A stretch of 64,000 nucleotides of DNA, taken from Oceanibaculum nanhaiense (lineage in GTDB: Bacteria > Pseudomonadota > Alphaproteobacteria > Oceanibaculales > Oceanibaculaceae). The notes under the pieces are model-generated. The model saw only the letters and a list, made by a program, of their open reading frames with translations. It did no database searches and was not told the DNA's origin. Positions 36,606-46,515 of the stretch are shown here, piece after piece (position 1 is the first letter of the stretch; every line of letters begins with the position of its first letter). The stretch is taken from positions 248,001-312,000 of the forward strand of contig NZ_MPOB01000002.1 of assembly GCF_002148795.1 (NCBI RefSeq). Reading direction: 5' to 3'. The translations under genes were made by a program, and so were the position numbers.

Positions 36606-37751
36606 TCAATCCTCGTCCACGCCGCGCCGGCTGATGCGGATGTCGCGGTGGACATAGGCGCCGATCACAAAGCCGAATCCCACCATCAGCGTCAGCATCG
36701 CCGTGCCGCCATAGGAGATCAGCGGCAGCGGAATGCCGACCACGGGCAGCAGGCCGGTCACCATGGCGATGTTGATGAACAGATAGAGGAAGAAGTTCAG
36801 CGTCAGCCCCAGCGCCAGCAGGCGGGCAAACTGGCTGCGGGCGCGCAGGCCGATGGCTGTGCCGTAGATCAGCACCAGCACGTAGAGGCCGATCAGCCCG
36901 ATGCCGCCGGCGAGGCCGAATTCCTCGGCCAACATGGTGAAGATGAAGTCGGTCTGCTTTTCCGGCAGGAAGTTCAGATGGCTCTGCGAGCCTTGCAGGA
37001 AGCCCTTGCCGAACATGCCGCCGGACCCCAGTGCGATCTTCGACTGCAGGATGTGGTAGCCGGTTCCGAGCGAATCATTCTCGGGGTTGAGGAAGGTGAG
37101 GATGCGGTTGCGCTGGTACTCGCGCAGCAGCCCCCAGGCGATCGGGATGCAGGCCAGGCCGGCCAGGCCGACCAGCAGGAACTTCCAGATTCTGACGCCG
37201 GCCAGGAACAGCAGCCCGCTGCCGGCGAACAGCAGCATCATCGCGGTGCCGAGGTCGGGCTGGCGCAGCACCAGCAGGGCGGGCGCCGCGATCATCAGCA
37301 GCGGCGGCAGCAGATAGGTGATGCGGCCGGTTTCCTCATGGGTCAGGCCGTGAAAATAGCGCGCCAGCGCCAGCACCAGGGCGACCTTCATCAGTTCCGA
37401 GGGCTGCAGCTGGAAGAACCCCAGATCGACCCAGCGTTGCGCGCCCATGCCGATCTCGCCGGCAACCTCGACCACGAACAGCAGCGCCAGCGCGCCGAGA
37501 TAGCCCACATAGGCCCAGCGCATCCAGAAGCGTATGTCGATCAGGGCAATCACCAGCAGGGCGCCCAGCGCCACGCCGAAGCGCGCCATCTGCCGCATCG
37601 CCCAGGGCTGCCAGTTGCCATTGGCCGCGGAATAGAGCATGGCGAAACCGACCGAGGCGATCATGATCAGCAGCAGCACCAGGAACCAGTTAATCTGCAG
37701 GATCTTGCGGCCTAGCGTCAGTTCGCGCTTGCCGTAGCTGCCGATGCTCAT
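36606..37751 (-). CDS. rodA: Rod-shape SEDS glycosyltransferase RodA
   Basis: This 381-residue polytopic membrane protein polymerises lipid II into glycan strands in the elongation complex. SEDS features include the aspartate-bearing loop MGAQRWVDLGFFQLQPSELMKVALVLALARYF (about 103-134), QPDLGTAMMLL, and the C-terminal LPLISYGGTAMLTLMVGFG. About ten helices are predicted. It is the last gene of mreB-mreC-mreD-mrdA-rodA, starting four bases after mrdA, its partner transpeptidase. Confidence 0.95.
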   Translation of the reverse strand: MSIGSYGKRELTLGRKILQINWFLVLLLIMIASVGFAMLYSAANGNWQPWAMRQMARFGVALGALLVIALIDIRFWMRWAYVGYLGALALLFVVEVAGEIGMGAQRWVDLGFFQLQPSELMKVALVLALARYFHGLTHEETGRITYLLPPLLMIAAPALLVLRQPDLGTAMMLLFAGSGLLFLAGVRIWKFLLVGLAGLACIPIAWGLLREYQRNRILTFLNPENDSLGTGYHILQSKIALGSGGMFGKGFLQGSQSHLNFLPEKQTDFIFTMLAEEFGLAGGIGLIGLYVLVLIYGTAIGLRARSQFARLLALGLTLNFFLYLFINIAMVTGLLPVVGIPLPLISYGGTAMLTLMVGFGFVIGAYVHRDIRISRRGVDED

Positions 37752-37755
37752 GGGC

Positions 37756-39645
37756 TCAGCTCCTGCCCGGCGGGACGAAGGCCAGCGGCCGGCCCTGGGC
37801 CGGGTCGCGGCGCTGCGTCTCGATCAGCAGATCGCGGGCGATGGGGGCGGCAACGGCCGAACCGCCGCCGCCATGTTCGACGATGACGGCACAGCAATAG
37901 CGCGGCGCATTCACCGGCGCATAGCCGACGAACAGCGCGTGGTCGCGGTGCCGCCAGGGCAGATCCTCATTCTTCCGGACGCCGGTCAGGCGCTCCGCCA
38001 TGGTAATGCGGCGCACCTGCGCGGTGCCGGTCTTGCCGCCCATCTCCATGCCGGCCTCGGCGATGCGGGCACGGTAGGCGGTGCCGCCATTCGGATCGTT
38101 GGTGACAGCCGCCATGGCGGTGCGCACCAGGCGCAGATGTTCCTGCGCAATGCCAAGCGACGGGAAGCCGCCTTCGCTGCCCGGTAAGGCTACGGTCTGC
38201 AGGCCACCCTGTCCCGGCAGGTGCCGGGTCAGATGCGGTGTCACCGCGATGCCGCCATTGACCAGCCGGGCGGTCATCACGGCAAGCTGCAGCGGCGTTG
38301 TCAGGATGTAGCCCTGGCCGATGCCGGCGATCAGCGTCTCGCCCTGGTGCCACGGCTTGCCCATACGGGCCTGTTTCCATTCGCGGGTCGGAATCAGGCC
38401 GGGCCGCTCGCCGGGCAGGTCGAAGCCGAGAGTCTGCCCAAGGCCCAGCCGTTCGGCCATGGCGGCGATACGGGCGATGCCCAGGCGCTTCGAGACCTCG
38501 TAGAAATAGACGTCGCAGGAATGCTTGATCGCGTCATGCATATCCATATGGCCGTGACCGGGCCGCTTCCAGCAATGGAAGCGGGTGTCGCCCAGCTCCA
38601 GATGGCCGGGGCAGAAAACGCGCTGGCCAGGCGAGATCACGCCGGTTTCCAGCGCTGCCAGCGCCACCACCATCTTGAAGGTGGAGCCGGGCGCATACTG
38701 GCCGGCGATCGCCTTGTTGGTCAGCGGGCCGCGCTCGTTGGAGATCAGTTCCTCCCATTCGTTCGGCGTCAGGCCGCGGTTGAAGGCGTTCGGGTTGAAG
38801 CCGGGGGTGGAGGCGAGGGCCAGCACGTCGCCATTGTGCACATCCATGATGACGGCGGCCGCGCTCTCCTCGCCCAGCCGGTTCATGGCGAAGCGCTGCA
38901 ATTCCATGTCGAGGGTGATCTCGATGCGCCGGCCGGGCTGGCCCTCCTCACGCGACAGCTCGCGGATCACCCGGCCCAGCGCGTTCACTTCCACCTGGCT
39001 GGTGCCGGCCTTGCCGCGCAGATGCTGGTCATGCACCTTCTCGATGCCGTTCTTGCCGATGCGGAAATCCGGCAGTTCCAGCAGCGGATCGCCGGTCAGT
39101 TCGGATTCCGAGACCGCCGCGACATAGCCCAGCACATGGGCGGCCTGTTCGGCATAGGGGTAGAAGCGGGTCAGGCCGACCTCGATGGAGATGCCGGGCA
39201 GGTCGGGCGCACTGACCTCGACACGGCTGACTTCCTCCCAGCTCAGATTCTCGCGCACGGTGATCGGCACGAAGGCGCGCTTGCGGCGCATATCGCGCAG
39301 CACCCGCCGCACCTCGCGCTCCGGCAGATCGATGATCCGACCCAGCCGTTCCAGCGTCACCGGCACATTGCCCGATTGTTCGCGCACGATGACGACGCGG
39401 TAGTTCTTTTCGTTGATCGCCAGCGGCACGCCGAGCCGGTCCACGATCTCGCCGCGCGGCGGCGGCAGCAGGCGGATGCTGATCCGGTTGTCGTCGGCCA
39501 GCACGCGGTAGCGGTCGGCCTGCACCACCTGCAGGTAATACAGCCTGCCGGCCAGCGCGCCGACGAGGCCAAGCTGCCCCGCGCCCAGCATCAGGGCGCG
39601 GCGGGTCAGCACCTTCTGCCGTTCCTGATCGCGGTCCTTCTTCAT
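37756..39645 (-). CDS. mrdA: Penicillin-binding protein 2
   Basis: This 629-residue transpeptidase cross-links peptidoglycan during rod elongation together with RodA. It has one N-terminal membrane helix (about 14-34), a pedestal region with RGEIVDRLGVPLAINEKNYRVVI, and a transpeptidase domain. Catalytic Ser321 lies in STFK (321-324), the second motif is SCD in KHSCDVYFYEV, and the third is KTG in GGKTGTAQV. It lies 12 bases downstream of mreD and four bases upstream of rodA. Confidence 0.96.
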   Translation of the reverse strand: MKKDRDQERQKVLTRRALMLGAGQLGLVGALAGRLYYLQVVQADRYRVLADDNRISIRLLPPPRGEIVDRLGVPLAINEKNYRVVIVREQSGNVPVTLERLGRIIDLPEREVRRVLRDMRRKRAFVPITVRENLSWEEVSRVEVSAPDLPGISIEVGLTRFYPYAEQAAHVLGYVAAVSESELTGDPLLELPDFRIGKNGIEKVHDQHLRGKAGTSQVEVNALGRVIRELSREEGQPGRRIEITLDMELQRFAMNRLGEESAAAVIMDVHNGDVLALASTPGFNPNAFNRGLTPNEWEELISNERGPLTNKAIAGQYAPGSTFKMVVALAALETGVISPGQRVFCPGHLELGDTRFHCWKRPGHGHMDMHDAIKHSCDVYFYEVSKRLGIARIAAMAERLGLGQTLGFDLPGERPGLIPTREWKQARMGKPWHQGETLIAGIGQGYILTTPLQLAVMTARLVNGGIAVTPHLTRHLPGQGGLQTVALPGSEGGFPSLGIAQEHLRLVRTAMAAVTNDPNGGTAYRARIAEAGMEMGGKTGTAQVRRITMAERLTGVRKNEDLPWRHRDHALFVGYAPVNAPRYCCAVIVEHGGGGSAVAAPIARDLLIETQRRDPAQGRPLAFVPPGRS

Positions 39646-39657
39646 GCCAGTCCGATC

Positions 39658-40167
39658 CTAACGCTGGATGTGGCGGTGCGCGGCGACGAAGAGGATCGCC
39701 AGGCACGGGAACAGCGCCACGGTAATGGCGTACTGGAACATCGCCGGCTGCAGGCCGACCATGGCGCCGTTCAGCACGGTGATCAGCAGCCAGATCAGCA
39801 GCGCCGCCATTGCCGCCAGCACGGCGAAGCCGATCCAGGCGATGTAGAACGGGCGCTTCAGGAAGGCGCGCCTTTGCCCCAGCGCCGTGCCATACACGAA
39901 CAGCAGGGCCAGCGCGCCCACCCCCAGCGGCAGCCCGGACAGCGCGTCTTCCAGCACGCCGATCACGAACACCATGCCCAGCGGCAACAGGTCAGGACGG
40001 TACACCGCCCAGTAGAACACCGCCATCAGCGTATAGGCCGGCGCCACGCTGCCGAGATAGGGGACGCCCAGCGGCACGGTGCCCAGCAGCAACAGCAGCA
40101 GCGTCAGCACAACAGGGATCAGCCGTCGTGCCCAAAGGTCCAGCCGTTGGGCAAGCGAGAGCTTCAT
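39658..40167 (-). CDS. mreD: Rod shape-determining protein MreD
   Basis: This 169-residue membrane protein has about five helices and is part of the elongasome, linking MreC to the membrane machinery. Typical features are the VPYLGSVAPAYTLMAVFYWAVYRPDLLP stretch and GVLEDALSGLPLGVGAL. The open frame extends upstream inside mreC, but ATG 40167 overlaps the mreC stop (ATGA) and gives a normal MreD N-terminus. Confidence 0.93.
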   Translation of the reverse strand: MKLSLAQRLDLWARRLIPVVLTLLLLLLGTVPLGVPYLGSVAPAYTLMAVFYWAVYRPDLLPLGMVFVIGVLEDALSGLPLGVGALALLFVYGTALGQRRAFLKRPFYIAWIGFAVLAAMAALLIWLLITVLNGAMVGLQPAMFQYAITVALFPCLAILFVAAHRHIQR

Positions 40168-41054
40168 CGCCGCCCCGGACTTTGCTGCGCTTCCTGCCGG
40201 ACGGTTTCGCCGCCCGCCGCTGCGGGCAGATGGAAATCGACAAGGCGCAGATATTCGATCTTGTGCCACTCGACGAAGGGCTTCACCCGGACCTCATAGT
40301 CGCTGACCGAGATCACGATGCCGACCGGCAGGCCCGGCGGCAGCGCGCCGGCATGGCCGGAGGTCACGATACGGTCGCCGGGCGACACCTTGGCGTTGCT
40401 GTCGAGATACAGCAGCTTCGGGCGCACCGTGTTGTCGCCGGCCAGGATCGCACGGTCGCGGGAATTCTCAACGATCACCGGGATGCGCGAGTTCAGGTCG
40501 GTGATCAGTAGCGCCCTTGCGTGCTGATAGCCGACCTCCGCGATGCGGCCGGCCAGCCCCTGGCCGGTCATGGCCGCCTGGCCTTTCTCGATGCCGTCGC
40601 GCGACCCCACATTCACCAGCACGCTGCGCACGAAGGGACCGCCGCTGTCGCCGATCACCCGCCCGGTGACATAGCTTGCCGCCGGATCGGGAATATAGCC
40701 GGTGAGCGCCCGCAGCGACCGGTTCTCCGCCTCCAGCAGCCGGGCGGCCTGTTGCCATTGCTGCAGCCGGGCATTCTCCTCGCGCAGCCGGGCATTTTCG
40801 GTGCGCAGGTCACGCAGTTCCCGGAATTGCTGGAGAAGATCGGATACCGTGGCGGCCGGCCGGGACAGCACGTCGAGGATCGGCGCGGTGGCATCGACGA
40901 TGGCCGTGCGCGTGCGCTCCACCAGCACGATATCGGCCTTTCCCAGCACCAGCAGGCCGAAGGCGGCAGCGATCAGCAGCCCATAGGAAAAGCGATGCCA
41001 GAAGCTGCGGAACGGTTCGGTGATGGTGGTGAACGAACCGGATCGACGCGCCAC
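40164..41054 (-). CDS. mreC: Rod shape-determining protein MreC
   Basis: This 296-residue periplasmic scaffold protein has an N-terminal membrane helix (about 24-42), a coiled coil (about 70-105, LLQQFRELRDLRTENARLREENARL) and the MreC beta domains with GRVIGDSGGPFVRSVLVNVGSRDGI and GDRIVTSGHAGALPPGLPVG. It joins MreB inside to PBP2 outside. It overlaps mreD by four bases and lies about 65 bases downstream of mreB. Confidence 0.95.
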   Translation of the reverse strand: MARRSGSFTTITEPFRSFWHRFSYGLLIAAAFGLLVLGKADIVLVERTRTAIVDATAPILDVLSRPAATVSDLLQQFRELRDLRTENARLREENARLQQWQQAARLLEAENRSLRALTGYIPDPAASYVTGRVIGDSGGPFVRSVLVNVGSRDGIEKGQAAMTGQGLAGRIAEVGYQHARALLITDLNSRIPVIVENSRDRAILAGDNTVRPKLLYLDSNAKVSPGDRIVTSGHAGALPPGLPVGIVISVSDYEVRVKPFVEWHKIEYLRLVDFHLPAAAGGETVRQEAQQSPGRR

Positions 41055-41119
41055 TTAAGATTCCCCCGCAAGCCTTTGTGTTAAAAGACTCTTGGCAATA
41101 TACAGAAAGTTTCCGCGAA

Positions 41120-42175
<1,056 letters not shown>

Positions 42176-42197
42176 TCACACCGTGGATTGAAAGGAG

Positions 42198-42221
42198 CCG
42201 GCGGGCTGTCGTGCCCGCCGG
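42198..42221 (-). terminator. Hairpin between leuA and mreB
   Basis: A perfect 9-bp stem (CCGGCGGGC / GCCCGCCGG) with a six-base loop lies 34 bases after the leuA stop on the minus strand. The following bases are CTCCTTTC, a weak T tract, so it may only partly terminate leuA transcription before mreB. Confidence 0.6.
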
Positions 42222-42254
42222 TAGAATCAAAATGCCGCGATGCGCCCTTCACGA

Positions 42255-43817
42255 TCAAGCCGAAAGCGCCTCCGGCGCCCGCTTCTCGCGCTTCGTCAGC
42301 AATTTATTGAGTGCATGTATATACGCCTTTACGGACGCAACGATGGTATCGCTATCCGCGCTCTGGCCGTTCACCGTTTTTCCGCTCTCTTCCAGCCGCA
42401 CGGTGACCTTCGCCTGGGCGTCGGTGCCCTCGGTCACGGCATGCACCTGGTAGAGCTGCAGCGTCGCCTCGTGCGGGAACAGCGCGCGCATTGCGTTGAA
42501 GGCGGCGTCCACCGGGCCATTGCCCTCGCAGGTGGTGCTCATCGGCGCGCCGTTCACCGTCAGCTCCAGCGCCGCGGTCTGCGGCCCCTTGGAGCCGCAG
42601 GCAACCTGCAGCGAGACGAAGCGGATATAATCGTTGGCGCGGGTCATCTCGTCATCGACCAGGGCCACGATATCCTCGTCGAACACCGTCTTCTTCTTGT
42701 CCGCCAGATCCTTGAAGCGGTTGAAGGCGTCGTTCAGCGCGTTGTCGCCCAGCTCGAAGCCCAGCTCCTTCAGCTTGGTGCGGAAGGCGTTGCGCCCGGA
42801 ATGCTTGCCCATGACGATGTTGGACTTGTTCAGCCCGACCGATTCCGGCGTCATGATCTCGTAGGTCTGCGCGTTCTTCAGCATGCCGTCCTGGTGGATG
42901 CCGCTTTCATGCGCGAAGGCGTTGGCGCCGACAATGGCCTTGTTCGGCTGCACCGAGAAACCGGTGATGGCGGAGACCAGCTTGGAGGCGCGGGTGATCA
43001 TCGTGGTGTCGATGCCGGTGTGGAACGGCATGACATCGTTGCGCGTGCGCAGCGCCATGACGATCTCTTCCATCGCCGCGTTGCCGGCGCGCTCGCCCAG
43101 CCCGTTCACCGTGCATTCGACCTGCCGCGCGCCGGCCGAGACAGCGGCCAGCGAATTGGCGACGGCGAGGCCCAGATCATTGTGGCAATGCACCGACAGG
43201 ATCGCCTTGTCGATGTTCGGCACCCGGTTCAGCAGCATGGTGATCAGCGCGGCGTACTCGTCCGGCACGGTATAGCCGACGGTATCGGGCACATTGATGG
43301 TGCGGGCACCGGCCTTGATCGCGCTTTCGACGCAGCGGCACATGAAATCATGCTCGGTGCGGCTGCCATCCTCGCAGCTCCACTCCACATCGTCGGTGAA
43401 GCGCCGCGCATGGGTCACGCTGTCCACCACGGCCTGGTGCACGGCGTCCGGCTCCATCCGCAGCTTGTACTTCATGTGCAGCGGGCTGGTGGAGAGGAAG
43501 GTGTGGATGCGCGGCCGCGCGGCCGGCTTCAGCGCCTCGGCGGCGCGCTCGATATCCTTCAGCCCGGCGCGGGCGAGGCCGGCGACGACGGAATTCTTCA
43601 CCCGCTTGGCGATCTCGTGCACCGCCTCGAAATCGCCGTTGGAGGCGATCGGGAAGCCGGCCTCAATCACATCGACGCCCATCTCTTCCAGCAGGGTGGC
43701 GATCTGCAGCTTCTCTTCGAGATTCATCGAGGCGCCGGGCGATTGCTCGCCGTCGCGCAGGGTGGTGTCGAAGATGATGACGCGGTTCTTGTCGCTGGCA
43801 GTATTGGTGGTGTTCAT
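42255..43817 (-). CDS. leuA: 2-isopropylmalate synthase
   Basis: This 520-residue enzyme condenses acetyl-CoA with 2-oxoisovalerate, the first committed step of leucine synthesis. It has the HMGL-like catalytic barrel (IIFDTTLRDGEQSPGASM at the start; metal-binding HCHNDLGLAVANSL), followed by a C-terminal allosteric LeuA domain (about 390-505) that gives leucine feedback control. The substrate comes from IlvBNC. The ribosome-binding site AGAGGAATT is at normal spacing. A leucine-rich short ORF directly upstream may control it. Confidence 0.96.
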   Translation of the reverse strand: MNTTNTASDKNRVIIFDTTLRDGEQSPGASMNLEEKLQIATLLEEMGVDVIEAGFPIASNGDFEAVHEIAKRVKNSVVAGLARAGLKDIERAAEALKPAARPRIHTFLSTSPLHMKYKLRMEPDAVHQAVVDSVTHARRFTDDVEWSCEDGSRTEHDFMCRCVESAIKAGARTINVPDTVGYTVPDEYAALITMLLNRVPNIDKAILSVHCHNDLGLAVANSLAAVSAGARQVECTVNGLGERAGNAAMEEIVMALRTRNDVMPFHTGIDTTMITRASKLVSAITGFSVQPNKAIVGANAFAHESGIHQDGMLKNAQTYEIMTPESVGLNKSNIVMGKHSGRNAFRTKLKELGFELGDNALNDAFNRFKDLADKKKTVFDEDIVALVDDEMTRANDYIRFVSLQVACGSKGPQTAALELTVNGAPMSTTCEGNGPVDAAFNAMRALFPHEATLQLYQVHAVTEGTDAQAKVTVRLEESGKTVNGQSADSDTIVASVKAYIHALNKLLTKREKRAPEALSA

Positions 43818-43860
43818 GGCTCAATTCCTCTGGTCAACCGGGACAGACGCTTCGATTGTT

Positions 43861-43906
43861 CCCCTGAACACCATTGCATTCCTATGTGCAGGCGGGCGTT
43901 CAGGGG
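43861..43906 (-). promoter_or_regulatory. Stem-loop in the leuA leader
   Basis: CCCCTGAAC (minus strand, 43906-43898) is a perfect complement of GTTCAGGGG (43869-43861), a 9-bp stem with a 28-base loop. The upstream arm contains the stop codon of the leucine-rich ORF. No T run follows, so it is not a simple terminator. It could act as an attenuation switch or be chance. Confidence 0.35.
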
Positions 43907-43980
43907 CTGATAAGTCGAAGCAGCCCGGCAAGGCCGAGGGTCAGGCCCAGCAGCAGGGAAAGACCGAACAGGCTGGTCAT
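43900..43980 (-). CDS. Leucine-rich short ORF, possible leuA leader peptide or small membrane protein
   Basis: The 26-codon ORF (MTSLFGLSLLLGL...) contains 11 leucines, with four CTT and one CTC codons where surrounding genes mainly use CTG. It ends 82 bases before leuA, and its stop lies in a stem-loop arm. Such a layout fits a ribosome-stalling leader for leucine control. Against this, no clear Shine-Dalgarno is visible, and the peptide is also a plausible membrane helix. The same frame can start at 44127 and would then give a 75-residue protein with a basic N-terminal part and one C-terminal helix. Confidence 0.4.
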   Translation of the reverse strand: MTSLFGLSLLLGLTLGLAGLLRLISP

Positions 43981-44186
43981 GTCGGCAGAACGCCCGGAAG
44001 CGGCAGGCACGGAAATGGCGACGGCACCCTGGCGGGTGCGCCGACGGTTATTCCGATCTGTGCCGTAATGGGCCACTGTCGAATCGTTCCTTCCCTTGCG
44101 CGACGGTGCGTTCTTTGCGGTTGGCATATTGCAAAACGCTACCGTGCTTTAAAAACTACGCGGCAAGGCCAGTGTATGCAACGTTT

Positions 44187-45092
44187 TTATGGTTTTTCCG
44201 TGATATCCGGCAGGACGGACTCGCGGGCAAACATATCCTTCGCCGCCAGCACCGCGCCGCCGACGATCAGCACGCAGGCCGCCGCCAGCACCCAGCTTGG
44301 CGCGCCCATGCCGAACAGCACCAGCAGGATGGTGGAGAGCAGGGGGGCTGCATAGCTGGCCGCCCCCAGCGCCTTGATGTCGCCGTGCTTCACGCCATGG
44401 TCCCAGGTGAAGAAGGCCAGCCCCACCGGTCCCAGCCCCAGCCCCAGCACGGCCAGCCATTCCAGCGCCGATCCGGGCAGCACGGTGTCCTCGAAGATCA
44501 GGTGGCAGACCAGTCCCAGCACGGCCGACGCGGCGCAGAACCCGCCCACCGTGTCGGTCGGCACAGATTTCACGAAGCGGCTCAGCACCGAATAGCCGGA
44601 CCAAGTGAAGGCACAAGCCAGCGCCGCCAGATAGCCCAGCGCGTAGTCCGCGCGGAAGGCGACCGCGCCGCCATTGGTCACCAGCAGTGCCGCACCCGCA
44701 AGACCGGCCAGCGCACCGGCCAGATGCCACCAGCGCAGCCTCTCACCCGGCAGCAGCGCAGAGAAGATCACGATCAGCAGCGGCCACAGATAGGCGATCA
44801 GCCCGGCTTCCACCGGCGGCGCGTTGCGCAGCGCCAGGAAGTAGAAGAAATGGTAGCCGAACAGCCCGCCGACCCCCAGCAGCCAGACCGGCCAGGCCTG
44901 CCGCAGATAGGCGAGCGGATTCTGCCGGTAGTACGCCCATTTCACGGCGATCATCGCGCTGGCCACGGCGAAGGCCAGCGCCACCAGCAGGAAGGGCGGC
45001 ACCTTGCCGGTCAGCGTGGTGAACAGCGCCAGCGTCGCCCACATCAACACCGCCGTGCCGCCAATCAGGGTGGCCTTCACGGTAGATGTCAT
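44187..45092 (-). CDS. EamA/DMT-family transporter
   Basis: This 301-residue membrane protein has ten predicted helices in two EamA repeats, as in YddG/RhaT-like exporters of amino acids or other metabolites. I start it at ATG 45092, which overlaps the stop of the upstream MFS gene (ATGA); the longer open frame is a shadow of that gene. The N-terminus reads MTSTVKATLIGGTAVLMWATLALFTTLTG, a normal first helix. YddG of enteric bacteria, an aromatic amino-acid exporter, has a similar start. The substrate is unknown. Confidence 0.88.
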   Translation of the reverse strand: MTSTVKATLIGGTAVLMWATLALFTTLTGKVPPFLLVALAFAVASAMIAVKWAYYRQNPLAYLRQAWPVWLLGVGGLFGYHFFYFLALRNAPPVEAGLIAYLWPLLIVIFSALLPGERLRWWHLAGALAGLAGAALLVTNGGAVAFRADYALGYLAALACAFTWSGYSVLSRFVKSVPTDTVGGFCAASAVLGLVCHLIFEDTVLPGSALEWLAVLGLGLGPVGLAFFTWDHGVKHGDIKALGAASYAAPLLSTILLVLFGMGAPSWVLAAACVLIVGGAVLAAKDMFARESVLPDITEKP

Positions 45093-46345
45093 GCCGGGTC
45101 TCCCGTCCGCAGATGGGCGCGCAGATGGCGTTGCGCCAGGATGATGCAGACCAGGCCCGCCAGCCCGGCCAGCACGATCAGCACATAGGAGGCGGCATAG
45201 CCGCCGGTCAGGCCGGTGCTGGCGGCGAAGGCGGCCGGGCCGCCGACCACGCCGGCAAAGGTCAGCACCAGCGAGCCGCCGGTGGCGGCGCCGATCTGGC
45301 CGGCCGGGGCGAGCCGCGCGACCGCCGCCATATAGACGCCGTTCCAGCCCACCGCCGTCGCGCCGATCAGCATGAACACGCCATAGATCGCGGCGACCGG
45401 CCAGTCGGGGGCCAGCATCGGCACTGTCGCGGCGGCCAGGATCAGCAGGCCGATCAGCAGCTTCAGCACCTTCAGGCTGTCGCCCAGCCGGTCGGCCATC
45501 CAGCCCCACAGCAGACGGGCAGCGACGCTGACCACCTGCGACAGCGACAGCACCAGCCCGGCGGCGACCAGCGTATAGGACAGTTCCTCCACCAGCAGCG
45601 CCACCAGGAAGGTGGTGAAGCAGAGCTGCGAGAAGGACAGCGTCATCGCCGCCAGCGAGATCAGCCGCAGGCCCTTCGAGCGCCAGACCAGCGCGATGGC
45701 CGCCAGCGGCGAGGTGAACAGCCGGATGCCGGGGTCGCGGTCATCGTCCCAATGCCGGCGCGAGAGCTGCAGCAGCAGCATGAGGACAAGGCAGAACAGT
45801 GCGACCAGCGAAATCCCGCCCTGCCAGCCGACCGCCAGCGCCGCGGAGGGGATCAGCAGCCCGGCCAGCATGCCGCCCCAGGGCACGCCGGTCTGCTTGA
45901 TCGAGAAGATCAGGTTGATGCGCGGGCCGGTGGCGAAGCGCGACAGCAGGTGCGAGGCGGCCGGGTTGGTGAAGCCATAGCCCAGCCCCATCACGAAGGC
46001 GCCCAGCGCCAGCGCCGGCAGCCAGCCGCCGGCGACCAGCAGAATGCCGGTGGCGCACAGCGCCAGCGCCAGCTGGCTGGCCCGGCAACCGCCCAGCCGC
46101 CTGACCACCGCGCCGCCGATCATCGAGGTGGCGATGGCGCCGGCATAGATCATCGTCACCAGATAGCCGATCAGCGAGGTCGGCAGGTCCAGCGACGCGC
46201 CCAGCGCCGGCGCCACGGTCGAGGGCGACATCGTGCTCATCGAGGCGAAGGCCTGCGTCGCCGTGGTGGCGAGCACCAGCCACCAGAGCGGGAAGGGGCG
46301 CGCGGGAGGGCCAGCAGGAGGGGCGGCGGGAGGGGAGGGCTGCAT
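45089..46345 (-). CDS. MFS transporter (CynX/YbfB-like)
   Basis: This 418-residue membrane protein has 12 predicted helices. It starts after a proline-rich cytoplasmic tail (about 1-17) with WWLVLATTATQAFASMSTMSPSTVAPAL, and has the MFS loop GGAVVRRLGGCR (about 77-88) in place of the classic G-x3-D-R-x-G-R-R/K motif. It overlaps the EamA gene by four bases, so the two transporters are cotranscribed. No enzyme gene nearby points to a substrate. Confidence 0.87.
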   Translation of the reverse strand: MQPSPPAAPPAGPPARPFPLWWLVLATTATQAFASMSTMSPSTVAPALGASLDLPTSLIGYLVTMIYAGAIATSMIGGAVVRRLGGCRASQLALALCATGILLVAGGWLPALALGAFVMGLGYGFTNPAASHLLSRFATGPRINLIFSIKQTGVPWGGMLAGLLIPSAALAVGWQGGISLVALFCLVLMLLLQLSRRHWDDDRDPGIRLFTSPLAAIALVWRSKGLRLISLAAMTLSFSQLCFTTFLVALLVEELSYTLVAAGLVLSLSQVVSVAARLLWGWMADRLGDSLKVLKLLIGLLILAAATVPMLAPDWPVAAIYGVFMLIGATAVGWNGVYMAAVARLAPAGQIGAATGGSLVLTFAGVVGGPAAFAASTGLTGGYAASYVLIVLAGLAGLVCIILAQRHLRAHLRTGDPA

Positions 46346-46463
46346 GATTGGCTGGCTGGATGCGGAAACGGATATCGCTCAACCCTAGAGCGAAGCTCAT
46401 CCGCCCGCCAGACCAAAGCGGGGTGAAAATGGGAGGAGGGGGCTAACGCGGGTAGAACAAAAA

Positions 46464-46489
46464 AAGAGGGCGCCCGCAGGCACCCTCTT
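46464..46489 (-). terminator. Rho-independent terminator after trcR
   Basis: An 11-bp stem (46464-46474 with 46479-46489, one G-T pair) and a CGCA loop are followed on the minus strand by a run of T residues (46463 downward). It lies 26 bases after the trcR stop and separates trcR from the transporter genes. Confidence 0.88.
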
Positions 46490-46515
46490 TTGCAAAATAG
46501 TATGAAGCCGTGTGC

